Source of the DNA: Novosphingobium meiothermophilum
Lineage (GTDB): Bacteria; Pseudomonadota; Alphaproteobacteria; Sphingomonadales; Sphingomonadaceae
DNA: 64,000 bases
Assembly: GCF_003171715.1 (NCBI RefSeq)
Contig: NZ_QGHL01000017.1
Location: 1 to 64,000 of the forward strand
Direction: 5' to 3'
Every line of letters starts with the position of its first letter. The first letter of the stretch is position 1. The notes beneath the pieces were generated by a model. It made no database searches and was not told the origin of the DNA. It saw nothing but the letters and a program-made list of their open reading frames with translations. The position numbers were made by a program, and so were the translations under genes. Below are positions 35,414 to 44,741 of the stretch, in pieces.

Positions 35414-35791
35414 TCAGGAAAATCCGTGCATGTTGGTGGGGCCGAAATAGGCCCGCATTTCAATCACCTTGCCGTGATCGTCGAACCGGAACGTATCGAT
35501 CACGTCCACATGCATGTCCTTGCCGCCAAGGTTCAGGAGCACCGAAAAGGCAAAGGCCGCATAAGGGCCGCAGATACGCACCGGCCCTTCGAGCTTCAGC
35601 TTCGCGCCAGTCTGCATCGATGCGGTGTAGAACGCCAGGATCGCCTCGCGCCCCACGTGCGGCGGGCTGCCGACCGGGTCTTCCACCGTGGCGTCATCGG
35701 CAAACAGCGCGGCCACCCGTTCGGGCGCATTGGCGGCGAAGGCGGCAACATATTCGTGGACGGCAGCTTCCATGTCTGCGGGATCGGGCAT
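35414..35791 (-). CDS. ksi: Ketosteroid delta-5-isomerase (KSI-like)
   Basis: 125 residues from ATG 35791 (GGAG about 8 nt upstream; an in-frame GTG at 35800 overlaps the MaoC stop but has no box). Residues match Pseudomonas putida KSI from memory: FADDATVEDPVGSPPHVGRE and DVIDTFRFDDHGKV. The catalytic triad Tyr16, Asp40, Asp103 corresponds to Tyr14, Asp38 and Asp99. KSI moves the C5-C6 double bond of 3-oxo-5-ene steroids into conjugation at C4-C5. This is a strong marker that the cluster handles steroids. It sits between MaoC and thiolase. Confidence 0.85.
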   Translation of the reverse strand: MPDPADMEAAVHEYVAAFAANAPERVAALFADDATVEDPVGSPPHVGREAILAFYTASMQTGAKLKLEGPVRICGPYAAFAFSVLLNLGGKDMHVDVIDTFRFDDHGKVIEMRAYFGPTNMHGFS

Positions 35792-35796
35792 CGCTC

Positions 35797-36282
35797 TCAC
35801 TCCGGGAAATAGCGGCTGATGGTATCCAGCACGCAGGCGGGTTTGTCCTGTCCCTCGATCTCCACGGTGACGCGCACGACCGACTGGATCGCGCCCTTCA
35901 CCTCTTCGGCCGAGATGATCTCGCCGCGGGCGCGGATGCGGCTGCCCACCTTCACGGGCGCCAGAAACCGCAGCCGGTCTGCCCCCACGTTCACCGCATG
36001 GGCAAAGCCGCGCACCTCGATCAGTTGCGGCAGGAAGAAATTGACCAGGCTCATCGTCAGATAGCCATGGGCGATGGTGCCGCCAAACGGCCCGGCCTGC
36101 GCGCGCTCCACGTCAACGTGAATCCACTGGTGATCGCCCGTCACATCGGCAAAGCCGTTCACGCGCGCCTGATCGATCAGCAGCCAGTCGGTCGGCCCCA
36201 GCATGGTGCCTTCGCGCCCCAGCAGGTCGGACGGTTTCTCGAATATCGCTGCGCTTCCTGTCGTCACTGTCACTGCATCCAT
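35797..36282 (-). CDS. MaoC-like enoyl-CoA hydratase (hot-dog fold)
   Basis: 161 residues from ATG 36282. The hydratase motif FADVTGDHQWIHVDVERA carries the catalytic Asp and His; PFGGTIAHGYLTMSL and NVGADRLRFLAPVKVGSRIR complete the R-hydratase pattern. A preceding LLGREGTMLGPTDWLLIDQA segment is typical of MaoC dehydratases. It heads the six-gene minus operon and is divergent from the FAD dehydrogenase, with 202 nt between them holding the conserved 66-nt block. Likely hydrates an unsaturated side-chain acyl-CoA. Confidence 0.85.
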   Translation of the reverse strand: MDAVTVTTGSAAIFEKPSDLLGREGTMLGPTDWLLIDQARVNGFADVTGDHQWIHVDVERAQAGPFGGTIAHGYLTMSLVNFFLPQLIEVRGFAHAVNVGADRLRFLAPVKVGSRIRARGEIISAEEVKGAIQSVVRVTVEIEGQDKPACVLDTISRYFPE

Positions 36283-36344
36283 CGCGGCCTGCTTCGCGCC
36301 TGCGCCACTGCCACCCCGCCCCGGCGGAGTCAGAGATTGCCGGC

Positions 36345-36410
36345 ATCGAAAGCCTTTCTGCTTTTCAATTGACGATTTGCGTATCCAATGCAATCGTAAT
36401 TTACGAATGC
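36345..36410. promoter_or_regulatory. Conserved 66-nt block with operator-like element, site 4 of 4
   Basis: Ungapped match to 24422-24487 with an identical 28-nt core at 36360-36387. ATTTGCG (36375) and TTACGAATGC (36401) keep the 26-nt offset. It ends 74 nt before the FAD dehydrogenase ATG (69 nt in the hsaA copy) and begins 62 nt before the MaoC start on the other strand. So two divergent operon pairs appear to share one control element. Confidence 0.7.
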
Positions 36411-36484
36411 TGCGCAGACTTGCTGCTTTCAGCGACGGAGCGCGCGAAGTTTGGGAGAGACTCCATTTGGGAGAGACTGCGGCG

Positions 36485-37936
36485 ATGAGCCACTATTCGC
36501 AATACCGGCCCCTGCCGCTGGCGCAGGTGCCGCAGTGGGATTTCGAAACCGATGTCGCCATCATCGGCTTTGGCGCCACCGGCGCCTGTGCCGCGATCGA
36601 GGCACGCGCGGCAGGCGCCCAGGTCCTGCTGTTCGAACGTTCCTCAGGCTCTGGCGGGGCATCGGCGCTTTCGGGCGGAGAGATCTACGTGGGCGGGGGC
36701 ACCGATGCGCAGATCGCCGCCGGATTTGCCGATACGGTCGAGGATTTCACCCGCTACCTGAAGATGGCGGGCGGTCCCTGCGCAGACGAGGCCAAGTGCG
36801 AACTCTATGGCCGCGAGGCACTGGCGCATTACCAGTGGCTCAAGGATCAGGGCGTGCCCTATCGCGGCAATTTCCTGCCCGGCAAGCATATCGAGCCGAC
36901 CGACGATTCGACTCTCATCTGGTCGGGCAGCGAAGCGGCCGCGCCGTTCTGCCATGAGGCCCGCCCTGCCCCGCGCGGGCACACCATCCGCCACATGGGC
37001 TGGGGCGGCGGACGGCCGCTGGTCGATATTCTGGAGCGCCGCGCGCGCGATCTGGGGGCGCAGGTTCATGTCGATGCACGCGCCGTTGCGCTCATCACCG
37101 ATGGCGATAGCGTTGCCGGCGTGGTCGTGCGGATCGACAACCGCGACCGCTTCGTGCGCGCCCGCAAGGGGGTGGTGCTGGCCACGGGCGGTTTCGTCTT
37201 CAACGAAGCGATGCGGCGCAAGTATTGCCCCGACAGTTTTCGCGTGAACAGCCCCATCGGCGACAAGGATGATGGCGTGGGCATCGAACTGGGGGTCTCG
37301 GTGGGCGGCGATGCCATCCATATGGACCAGTTCTTCACCACCTGCCCCTGGACCATGCCCGAAAGCCACGCCCATGGCGTGTTCGTGAATGTCCATGGCC
37401 AGCGTTTCATCAACGAGGACTGCTATCACGGCCGCGTCTCGCGCTGTGCGGTCGATCAGCCGGGCGGCAAGGTCTATCTCCTGCTCGATGTGGCGCACTT
37501 CAGCCAGCCGCTCGACATTGCCGGGATAGCCATCGCCGCCACGGGCGAAACCTGGGAGGAAGTGGAGGCCGAACTGGAAATGCCCGCAGGCACGCTTGCG
37601 GCCACGATGGCCTTTTACAATGCCCATGCCCGCGAAGGCCGCGATCCGCTGTTCGACAAGCAGCCTCCGATCCTGAAGGCGCTCGACCAGTCCCCCTTCG
37701 TCGCGCTCGAACTCGATTTCCAGACCAGCTATTTCAGCTTCTTCACGCTCGGCGGCCTCAGAACCTCGACCGATGCCGAAGTGCTGGACCGTTCGGGCAG
37801 CCCGATCCCCGGCCTGTTCGCGGCCGGGCGGTGCACATCGGGCCTGCCCGCGTGGGGGCACGGCTATTCATCGGGCCTCAGCCTTGCCGATTGCACCTTC
37901 TTCGGGCGTCAGGCAGGCAGGCGCGCCGCCGCCTGA
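36485..37936 (+). CDS. FAD-dependent steroid dehydrogenase-like oxidoreductase
   Basis: 483 residues from ATG 36485; an open frame extends 94 codons upstream but crosses the control block. DVAIIGFGATGACAAIEARA is the FAD loop near residue 25, SGGASALSGGEIYVGGGTDA the flavin-binding region, VVLATGGFVFNEAMRRKYCP a later strand, and LFAAGRCTSGLPAWGHGYSS the C-terminal FAD site. It is closely related to the gene at 60264 (PRGH, ALSxG, similar C-terminus). The YPGPG end of canonical delta-1 KstD is missing, so a delta-4(5-alpha/5-beta)-dehydrogenase or another desaturase is possible. Co-control with the KSI operon fits a ring-A redox role. Confidence 0.82.
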   Translation: MSHYSQYRPLPLAQVPQWDFETDVAIIGFGATGACAAIEARAAGAQVLLFERSSGSGGASALSGGEIYVGGGTDAQIAAGFADTVEDFTRYLKMAGGPCADEAKCELYGREALAHYQWLKDQGVPYRGNFLPGKHIEPTDDSTLIWSGSEAAAPFCHEARPAPRGHTIRHMGWGGGRPLVDILERRARDLGAQVHVDARAVALITDGDSVAGVVVRIDNRDRFVRARKGVVLATGGFVFNEAMRRKYCPDSFRVNSPIGDKDDGVGIELGVSVGGDAIHMDQFFTTCPWTMPESHAHGVFVNVHGQRFINEDCYHGRVSRCAVDQPGGKVYLLLDVAHFSQPLDIAGIAIAATGETWEEVEAELEMPAGTLAATMAFYNAHAREGRDPLFDKQPPILKALDQSPFVALELDFQTSYFSFFTLGGLRTSTDAEVLDRSGSPIPGLFAAGRCTSGLPAWGHGYSSGLSLADCTFFGRQAGRRAAA

Positions 37937-37945
37937 CGCACGGCT

Positions 37946-38923
37946 TCAGACGAAGATCGCCCCGCGCACGAAGTCCACGCTGCCTTCGCTTGCGCCAAGG
38001 CGCGCTTCGCCCAGAAGCCTATTCCAGTAGCCTTCCGAACCATCGGCCATGCGCCATTCGTGCAGGCGGCGGCTCAGCAGTTGCAGGTCGTATTCCTCGC
38101 TGATGCCGATGGCCCCGTGCACCGCGTGGGCACTGGCGGCAATGCGCGCGGCAGCCGCCGCAGCGGTGCTCTTGGCGGTGGCGGCAACCGCCAGCGGCAC
38201 ATCGATGCCCTGCACAGCGCCCAATTGCGCCGCGATACGGCAGGCGATCATGTCCTCGGCCATCACGGCAAGCATCTGCTGCAAAGCCTGCTGGCGGCCG
38301 ATGGGCTTGCCGAACTGGACGCGCTGGGATGCGTGATCGGTGGTCATGTCGCACAGGCGCGCGGCCGCCCCCGCGATGAGGCAGGCGCGCAGAACGGCGG
38401 CAATGGGCCGAAGGCCGCCTGCCGGTCGCTCCAGCCCTGTCCCTTGAGGGGCGGGGCCGATGCGCGCCGCCAGCGAATGGACAACCCCGGTGGCCGCAGG
38501 CGCAAGATCGGCCATGGCGCACAGGAGCAGCTTCGTGCCGGTATCGACCAGCGCATGTCCGGCCACCAGCGCGCAGGGCACTGGTTGCGCCGCCGAGGAT
38601 GCCAGTGCAATCGGGCCGTCTGGGGCCGTTACCCCGGCGCGCGCCAGCAGCGCGCGGGCAACCATCGTCTCGGCCACCGGCAGCGGCACCGCGCGCGCGC
38701 CCAGCGCTTCGATCAGCGGCTCGATCTGGCCCAGCGAAAGTCCGGCCCCGCCGTGATCTTCGTCCACCAGCGCATCGAGAAAGCCCGATCCGGCGATTTC
38801 CTGCCACAGCGCGGCTGCGGCATCAGACGGACCCTGCGCGGCTTCCACCGCGCGCACGACGGCAGGCGGGCAGGCGGCATCCAGCATCCGGTCAAAGGGT
38901 TCGAGAAGTTCAGCCATGTCCAT
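37946..38923 (-). CDS. Acyl-CoA dehydrogenase family protein, smaller subunit type
   Basis: 325 residues from ATG 38923 (GGGGGAG upstream). FLDALVDEDHGGAGLSLGQI, TTDHASQRVQFGKPIGRQQA and AHAVHGAIGISEEYDLQLLS show the C-terminal acyl-CoA dehydrogenase fold; the middle domain is degenerate and rich in Ala. It starts 18 nt after the stop of the larger dehydrogenase. It probably forms an alpha2-beta2 heteromer with it, as ChsE4-ChsE5 do for cholesterol side chains. In such enzymes one subunit carries the base and the other completes the FAD site. Confidence 0.83.
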   Translation of the reverse strand: MDMAELLEPFDRMLDAACPPAVVRAVEAAQGPSDAAAALWQEIAGSGFLDALVDEDHGGAGLSLGQIEPLIEALGARAVPLPVAETMVARALLARAGVTAPDGPIALASSAAQPVPCALVAGHALVDTGTKLLLCAMADLAPAATGVVHSLAARIGPAPQGTGLERPAGGLRPIAAVLRACLIAGAAARLCDMTTDHASQRVQFGKPIGRQQALQQMLAVMAEDMIACRIAAQLGAVQGIDVPLAVAATAKSTAAAAAARIAASAHAVHGAIGISEEYDLQLLSRRLHEWRMADGSEGYWNRLLGEARLGASEGSVDFVRGAIFV

Positions 38924-38940
38924 GATGTTCTCTCTCCCCC

Positions 38941-40086
38941 TCAACGCAGGCCCATGCCGCGCGCGATGATCCCGCGCAGGATTTCGCGCGTGCCGCCGCG
39001 CAGGCTGAAACTGGGTGCTATGTGGGTCACATACATCAGCGTGCGGTAAAGTTCCTCGTTCACCGCCTCGTCCGGGTGGGCAGCCAGATCATCCGCGATC
39101 ACAACCGGCAGTTCCTGTTCGAAACTGGTGCCGCGATCCTTGACGATGCTGGCTTCCACCACCGGGCTTTCGCCCAGCGCAAGGCGCGCGGTGCAGGCGA
39201 TCGACATGGCGCGCAACGTGGCCAGTTCCGCGGTCAGACGGCCAACCAGCGCGGCGGCATCGCTGCGTCCGGCGGCCTGCATGTGCCTGATCCACGCATC
39301 CAGCAGCACCACGCTGGAATAGATGCGTTCCGGCCCGGAGCGTTCGAACGCCAGTTCCGCCACGACCTGATTCCAGCCATCGCCTTCCTGACCGACCAGC
39401 GCATCCTCGCCCAGTTCCACGTTCTCGAAGAACACTTCGGCAAAGTGCGCGTCGCCGGTCAGATCCACGATCGGACGGATGGTGACACCGGGCGCCTTGA
39501 GGTCGATGATGAGCTGCGAAAGCCCTGCCTGCCGGTCGGCCGCAGTGCCCGATGTCCGCAGCAGCGCAATCATGTAGTCGGAGTGCATGGCATTGGTGGT
39601 CCAGATCTTCTGGCCGTTGACCACCCAGCCCTTGTCGGTCCGTTCGGCCCGCGTGCGCACCCCGGCAAGGTCCGACCCCGCGCCCGGCTCGCTCATGCCG
39701 ATGCAGAATACCTGTTCGCCCCGGCAGATTGCGGGGATGTGCTTCTGGCGCTGCGCTTCGGTGCCGAAGTTCAGGAGCAGCGGCGCACTCTGCCGGTCGG
39801 CAATCCAGTGCGCGGCCACCGGTGCGCCCGCGCTCAGCAGTTCTTCCACCACCACGAAGCGGGCGAACGGCCCCATCCCCCTGCCGCCATAGGCTTCGGG
39901 CAGGGTCAGGCCGACCAGCCCCGCCTTGCCGAGCGCGCGGCTGAACCCGGCGCTGAAGCCCTGCCACGAACGGGCACGGCGGTCGGTCGGCATTCCGGCC
40001 AGTTCGCTTTCAAGAAAGGCGCGCACCTGGGGGCGCAGCGCCTCGTCTTCGGGTGGCAACTGGGCAAGCGTAAGGGTGTCGAACAC
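38941..40086 (-). CDS. Acyl-CoA dehydrogenase, larger subunit type
   Basis: 381 residues. FCIGMSEPGAGSDLAGVRTR, VNGQKIWTTNAMHSDYMIAL, FFENVELGEDALVGQEGDGW and ELAFERSGPERIYSSVVLLD are characteristic. The YEGT position reads LRGGT, so the Glu in FERSG is the likely base. It is first in a two-gene operon, with the LysR gene immediately upstream on the same strand and an operator-like near-palindrome in the gap. A steroid side-chain acyl-CoA substrate (C5 or C3 stage) is inferred. Confidence 0.85.
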   Translation of the reverse strand: MFDTLTLAQLPPEDEALRPQVRAFLESELAGMPTDRRARSWQGFSAGFSRALGKAGLVGLTLPEAYGGRGMGPFARFVVVEELLSAGAPVAAHWIADRQSAPLLLNFGTEAQRQKHIPAICRGEQVFCIGMSEPGAGSDLAGVRTRAERTDKGWVVNGQKIWTTNAMHSDYMIALLRTSGTAADRQAGLSQLIIDLKAPGVTIRPIVDLTGDAHFAEVFFENVELGEDALVGQEGDGWNQVVAELAFERSGPERIYSSVVLLDAWIRHMQAAGRSDAAALVGRLTAELATLRAMSIACTARLALGESPVVEASIVKDRGTSFEQELPVVIADDLAAHPDEAVNEELYRTLMYVTHIAPSFSLRGGTREILRGIIARGMGLR

Positions 40087-40164
40087 GAAAGGCTGGCTCC
40101 TATCCCGCAGCGCAAGGCCGATGGCCTACCGCCGTGCTGCGGGGAATGCACCCGCCGACACTTC

Positions 40165-40184
40165 TGAATCAAATATTTAATTCA
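40165..40184. promoter_or_regulatory. 20-bp near-palindrome upstream of the acyl-CoA dehydrogenase pair
   Basis: TGAATCAAATATTTAATTCA is symmetric except for one base pair and lies 78 nt before the dehydrogenase start, 32 nt after the LysR stop. It has the T-N11-A character of LysR boxes and is markedly AT-rich for this DNA. Confidence 0.5.
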
Positions 40185-40215
40185 TGCTCTTCGATATTCA
40201 ATTCCTATCGGTAGC

Positions 40216-41094
40216 TCATCCGTCGGCAAAGGCATCGAGCGCCATGGCCACGAAATTGGCGGCGGGCGGCGAAGGATCGGCGCTGCGCACGATGCCCATG
40301 GCGATCGGCACCGGCTCTTCCAGCGGCACGATACGCACCCCTTCCCCGGCAAAGCGCGAACTGCGCTGCGGCACCAGTGCCACGCCTAGCCCTGCTTCCA
40401 CCAGGCTGAGGATGGTCTGAACCTGCATGGCTTCCTGCGCCACCTGCGGGGCAAAGCCTTCGCGGTGGCAGGCAAGGCGGATCGTGGCGTGAAGCGAACT
40501 GACCGGGCTGTAGATGATGAAGGGCCGGTCCGCCAGCGCGCCAAGCCGGATCGCGCGGCGGCGCGCCAGAACATCGCCCGCCGGCACCGCCGCCACGAAC
40601 ACGTCGCGCTCGATCACGTCGGTGATGACCGGGGTTGCGTCCATCACCGGCAGGCGCACCAGCCCGATATCGATGCGGTGCGCGGCAATGGCGCGCACGA
40701 TATCGGCGCTGTTCATCTCTTCCAGCGCAAGGTCAACCTGCGGAAAGGCTTGCCGGAAGGGCGGGATGATGCGCGGCAGAAGATCGCTGATGGCCGAACC
40801 GATGAAGCCCACGGCCAGCCTTCCGCGCAGCCCCGCCGCACCCAGCCGCACCGCATCGCGCACCTTTTCCGCGGCCAGCAGCGCCGCCTGCGCCGGGCCG
40901 AGCGCGGCCTGCCCCGCCGCCGTCAGCCGCACGCCGCGCGGATCGCGTTCGAACAGCGCCACTCCCAGATCGGCCTCCAGCTTGCGGATGGCCACGGTCA
41001 GCGGCGGCTGCGAGATGTGCAGGCGTTCCGCCGCGCGGTGAAAGTTCAGCGTATCGGCCAGCACGGTGAAATAGCGCAGTTGCCGCAGATCCAT
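40216..41094 (-). CDS. LysR family transcriptional regulator
   Basis: 292 residues. MDLRQLRYFTVLADTLNFHR and AAERLHISQPPLTVAIRKLE are the winged HTH, with the linker and a periplasmic-binding-like effector domain after residue 90 (GRLAVGFIGSAISDLLPRII). It resembles CbnR/BenM-type regulators of aromatic and CoA-thioester catabolism. It is divergent from the crotonase at 41206 and upstream of the acyl-CoA dehydrogenase pair, so it could control both. Its ligand cannot be read from the sequence. Confidence 0.93.
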   Translation of the reverse strand: MDLRQLRYFTVLADTLNFHRAAERLHISQPPLTVAIRKLEADLGVALFERDPRGVRLTAAGQAALGPAQAALLAAEKVRDAVRLGAAGLRGRLAVGFIGSAISDLLPRIIPPFRQAFPQVDLALEEMNSADIVRAIAAHRIDIGLVRLPVMDATPVITDVIERDVFVAAVPAGDVLARRRAIRLGALADRPFIIYSPVSSLHATIRLACHREGFAPQVAQEAMQVQTILSLVEAGLGVALVPQRSSRFAGEGVRIVPLEEPVPIAMGIVRSADPSPPAANFVAMALDAFADG

Positions 41095-41205
41095 GATATT
41101 CGTTCACTATCGTTATGGGAAAAATCAATATTAGCCCATTGGTGCAGTCTGGCCTAGCCCTGTTGCCCGAACCGTCTTTGCGACCAACCGTTTGAGGATA
41201 TGCCC

Positions 41206-42012
41206 ATGGCTGAAGCCCCCTTCCTGCTGATCGAACGCGATGGACCGGTGGTCATCGCCACGCTCAACCGCCCGGAAACGCGCAACGCCATTTCCGAAAC
41301 CGCCTACAGCGAGGAAATCGCCGCGTTCTGCGCCGCCACCACGCGCGACATGAGTGTGCGTGCGGTTGTCCTCACCGGCGCGGGCAAGGCGTTCTGCGCG
41401 GGCGGCAATGTCAAGCACATGGTCGAACGCAGCGGCATGTTCGCGGGTGCGCCCTTCACCCAGCGCAATTCATACCGCACCGGTATCCAGCTCATTCCGG
41501 CCGCGCTCTATGAACTGGAAGTTCCGGTGATTGCCGCGGTCAACGGCCCCGCCATCGGCGCCGGGCTGGATCTTGCCTGCATGGCCGATATCCGCATTGC
41601 CTCGGACAAGGCGCTCTTTGCGGAAAGCTTCGTGAAGCTTGGCCTTGTGCCGGGCGATGGCGGCGCATGGCTGCTGCCGCGCGTGATCGGCATGGCCCGC
41701 GCCAGCCTGATGACGCTGACCGGCGATACGATCGATGCAGCCAAGGCGCTGGAATACGGCCTTGTCAGCGAAGTCGTCGCGCCCGATCAGGTGCTGCCAC
41801 GCGCGGTCGAGATCGCCCGCGCGATTGCCGCCAATCCCGGCCACGCGACGCGCATGGCAAAGCGCCTGCTGCGCGAAGGGCAGGACATGAAGCTTGCCCC
41901 CCTGCTTGAGCTTTCCGCCGCCTATCAGGCGCTTGCCCACCACACGCACGATCATCACGAAGCCGTCAGCGCCTTCGTGGAAAAGCGCGATCCGGTGCTG
42001 CGCGACGAATAA
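41206..42012 (+). CDS. Enoyl-CoA hydratase/isomerase family protein (crotonase)
   Basis: 268 residues from the second ATG at 41206, where GAGG is at proper spacing (the first ATG is too close). The oxyanion segment FCAGGNVKHM and PAIGAGLDLACMADIRIASD define the fold. Against rat enoyl-CoA hydratase the two catalytic Glu are changed: the first is Asp (GLDLA), the second lies in AESFVKLGL and is Phe. It may therefore be an isomerase, hydrolase or specialised hydratase rather than a classical one. It stands alone, divergent from the LysR gene and convergent with cysQ (6-nt gap). Confidence 0.85.
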   Translation: MAEAPFLLIERDGPVVIATLNRPETRNAISETAYSEEIAAFCAATTRDMSVRAVVLTGAGKAFCAGGNVKHMVERSGMFAGAPFTQRNSYRTGIQLIPAALYELEVPVIAAVNGPAIGAGLDLACMADIRIASDKALFAESFVKLGLVPGDGGAWLLPRVIGMARASLMTLTGDTIDAAKALEYGLVSEVVAPDQVLPRAVEIARAIAANPGHATRMAKRLLREGQDMKLAPLLELSAAYQALAHHTHDHHEAVSAFVEKRDPVLRDE

Positions 42013-42018
42013 GGCCGC

Positions 42019-42798
42019 TCAACCGGGGGAAGGCACGCGCGCGATCTGGTCGAGCACCATCGGCGCGTGTTCCTTCCGGCAGATCAGCAGGTCGGGCATG
42101 TAGGTATCGGCCTGGTTGTAGATCAGCGGGCTGCCGTCGATCCGGCTGCAATGCAGCCCGTGGGCCAGCGCCACGGCTACGGGCGCGCACGAATCCCATT
42201 CATACTGTCCGCCCGAATGCAGGTAGATGTCGGCATCGCCCAGCACCACGGCCATGGCCTTGGCTCCGGCGCTGCCCATCGGCACCAGTTCGGCCCCGAT
42301 CGCTTCGGCCACGGCCACGGCCTCGTGCGCGGGGCGGGTGCGGCTGATGACCATGCGCAGGGTCTGCGGCGCGGGCGGCATGGGGCGCGGACAGTCCGAA
42401 CGCAGCACCAGACCAGCGCCGTTGTCCGCCCCCGGCAGCGCCACCGCACCCAGTGTCGCCACGCCGTCCACCGCAAGGCCCACGTGCACTGCCCAGTCGG
42501 CCCGCGCCTCGCCATACTCGCGCGTGCCATCCACCGGATCGACGATCCACACGCGCGACTGGTTCAGCCGGTCAAGGTTGTCCTTCTCCTCTTCGGAAAG
42601 CAGCCCGTCATCGGGCCGCTGTTCGCGCAGGGCATGGCACAGGAACTGGTTGGCCGTGGCATCGCCCGCCCTGCCCAGCGCCTTGAGGCTCAGCAATCCG
42701 CTTTCGCGAACGGTCACGAGCAGCCTTCCGGCAACTTCGGCAAGATGGGCGGCAAGCTCGGCATCGGTCATCATCGTGTTCCCTGTCTGCGGCATCAT
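42019..42798 (-). CDS. cysQ: 3'(2'),5'-bisphosphate nucleotidase CysQ
   Basis: 259 residues, inositol-monophosphatase superfamily. [30 protein letters not shown] (metal-binding DPxDGT) and the C-terminal [20 protein letters not shown] identify it. It hydrolyses PAP, the by-product of PAPS use, to AMP. ATG 42798 overlaps the cysNC stop by ATGA, so it is translationally coupled, the third gene of cysD-cysNC-cysQ. A second ATG lies 3 nt downstream of the first. Confidence 0.9.
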   Translation of the reverse strand: MMPQTGNTMMTDAELAAHLAEVAGRLLVTVRESGLLSLKALGRAGDATANQFLCHALREQRPDDGLLSEEEKDNLDRLNQSRVWIVDPVDGTREYGEARADWAVHVGLAVDGVATLGAVALPGADNGAGLVLRSDCPRPMPPAPQTLRMVISRTRPAHEAVAVAEAIGAELVPMGSAGAKAMAVVLGDADIYLHSGGQYEWDSCAPVAVALAHGLHCSRIDGSPLIYNQADTYMPDLLICRKEHAPMVLDQIARVPSPG

Positions 42799-44741
42799 AT
42801 CGTGGGCGCCCAGCCCAGCAGTTCGTTGACGATGCGCTCGGCCGCCGCTTCGGGCGTTTCCTTCGTGGTGTCGATGCGGAAGTCCGGGTTCTCCGGCGCT
42901 TCATAGGGGCTGTCGATCCCGGTGAAGTTCTTGAGCTGTCCGCTGCGCGCCTTCCTGTAAAGGCCCTTCACGTCGCGCGCCTCGGCCACTTCCAGCGGCG
43001 TATCGACGAAGATTTCCACGAACTCGCCCGGTGCCATAAGCCCGCGCACCATTTCGCGCTCTGCCCGGAAGGGGCTGATGAAGGCGGTCAGCACGATCAG
43101 GCCGGCATCGGTCATCAGCCTCGCCACTTCGCCCACGCGGCGGATGTTCTCGATGCGGTCGGCTTCGGTAAAGCCCAGATCCTTGTTCAGCCCATGGCGC
43201 ACGTTGTCGCCATCCAGCAGGAAGGTGTGCTTGCCCACCGCATGCAGCCGCTTTTCCACCAGATTGGCGATGGTCGATTTTCCCGAACCGGAAAGGCCGG
43301 TGAACCACAGCACCCTGGGTTTCTGCCGCTTGAGCGCGGCGTGCGCCTCGCGGCTGATGTCCAGTGCCTGCCAGTGCACGTTCTGCGCGCGGCGCAGCGC
43401 GAAGTTGAGCATGCCCGCCGCCACGGTGGCATTGCTCATCTTGTCGATCAGCACGAACCCGCCCAGCGTGCGCCCTTCGGCATAGGGTTCGAAGACCAGC
43501 GGCTTGTCGGTGGCGATTTCGGCAACGCCGATGGCGTTCAGTTCCAGCGTCTTGGCCGCCAGATGAGCGCCCGCCCCCCCTGCATCGTTGACGTTCACCA
43601 CATATTTGGGCTGCTGCACGGTGACAGAAACGGTCTGCGTCGCCAGTTTCAGCCAGTAGGCGCGGCCGGGCAGCATGGCTTCATCGTTCAGCCAGACCAG
43701 CGTCGCCTCGAACTGGTCGGCGGCCTGCGGCGGGTTGTCGGCCAGCGCGATCACGTCACCGCGCGAACAGTCCACCTCGGCGGCAAGGCACAGCGTGACC
43801 GACTGTCCCGCCACGGCCTGTTCCAGATCGCCATCAAGCGTGACGATGCGCGCGACCTTGCTCGTCTTGCCCGAAGGCAGAATGCGCACCTCGTCGCCCG
43901 GCTTGACGCTGCCCGTGGCAATGAGCCCCGAAAAGCCCCGGAAATCAAGGTTGGGCCGGTTCACCCACTGCACCGGCATGCGGAACGGCTTGTCCGCGTC
44001 GGCCGTGGAGAGCACTTCGACCGTTTCCAGATGCTCGACCAGGGTCGGGCCGGAATACCACGGGGTATTGGCCGAACGGGTGGTGATGTTGTCGCCCCTG
44101 AAGCCGGAGATCGGCATGGCGGTGAAGCTTTCGATGCCGATCGAGCGGGCGAAGGTTGCATAGTCCTTCACGATGGCGTCGAAGGTTGCCTGATCGTAAT
44201 CGACAAGGTCCATCTTGTTGACGGCCAGCACGATGTTCCTGATGCCGATCAGGTGGCACAGGTAGGAGTGCCGCCGTGTCTGCACCAGCACGCCCTTGCG
44301 CGCATCGATCAGGATCACGGCAAGATCGGCGGTGCTGGCGCCCGTCACCATGTTGCGGGTGTATTGTTCGTGGCCGGGGCAATCCGCCACGATGAACTTG
44401 CGCTTCTCGGTGTTGAAGAAGCGATAGGCAACATCAATGGTGATGCCCTGCTCACGCTCTGCCGCAAGGCCATCGACCAGCAGCGCAAAGTCGATCTCCT
44501 GCCCCTGCGTGCCCACTTTCTTCGAATCGCTTTCCAGCGCGGCAAGCTGGTCTTCGAAGATCATCTTCGAATCATAAAGCAGGCGCCCGATCAGCGTTGA
44601 CTTGCCATCATCCACGCTGCCGCAGGTGATGAAGCGCAGCATGGTCTTGTGCTGGTGCTGTTCCAGATAGGCGTCGATGTCCTCGGCAATGAGGGCATCG
44701 GTCCGATAGATCACGTCCTGCGCGGCTGTGGTGTCCGTCAT
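42795..44741 (-). CDS. cysNC: Bifunctional sulfate adenylyltransferase subunit 1 / APS kinase CysNC
   Basis: 648 residues. The N-terminal half is the CysN GTPase (P-loop [37 protein letters not shown]) and the C-terminal 200 residues are APS kinase ([38 protein letters not shown]). With CysD it makes APS from sulfate and ATP, then phosphorylates it to PAPS. The fusion is common in proteobacteria. Start codon overlaps the cysD stop (TGATG). The position inside a steroid cluster is notable. Confidence 0.96.
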   Translation of the reverse strand: MTDTTAAQDVIYRTDALIAEDIDAYLEQHQHKTMLRFITCGSVDDGKSTLIGRLLYDSKMIFEDQLAALESDSKKVGTQGQEIDFALLVDGLAAEREQGITIDVAYRFFNTEKRKFIVADCPGHEQYTRNMVTGASTADLAVILIDARKGVLVQTRRHSYLCHLIGIRNIVLAVNKMDLVDYDQATFDAIVKDYATFARSIGIESFTAMPISGFRGDNITTRSANTPWYSGPTLVEHLETVEVLSTADADKPFRMPVQWVNRPNLDFRGFSGLIATGSVKPGDEVRILPSGKTSKVARIVTLDGDLEQAVAGQSVTLCLAAEVDCSRGDVIALADNPPQAADQFEATLVWLNDEAMLPGRAYWLKLATQTVSVTVQQPKYVVNVNDAGGAGAHLAAKTLELNAIGVAEIATDKPLVFEPYAEGRTLGGFVLIDKMSNATVAAGMLNFALRRAQNVHWQALDISREAHAALKRQKPRVLWFTGLSGSGKSTIANLVEKRLHAVGKHTFLLDGDNVRHGLNKDLGFTEADRIENIRRVGEVARLMTDAGLIVLTAFISPFRAEREMVRGLMAPGEFVEIFVDTPLEVAEARDVKGLYRKARSGQLKNFTGIDSPYEAPENPDFRIDTTKETPEAAAERIVNELLGWAPTI

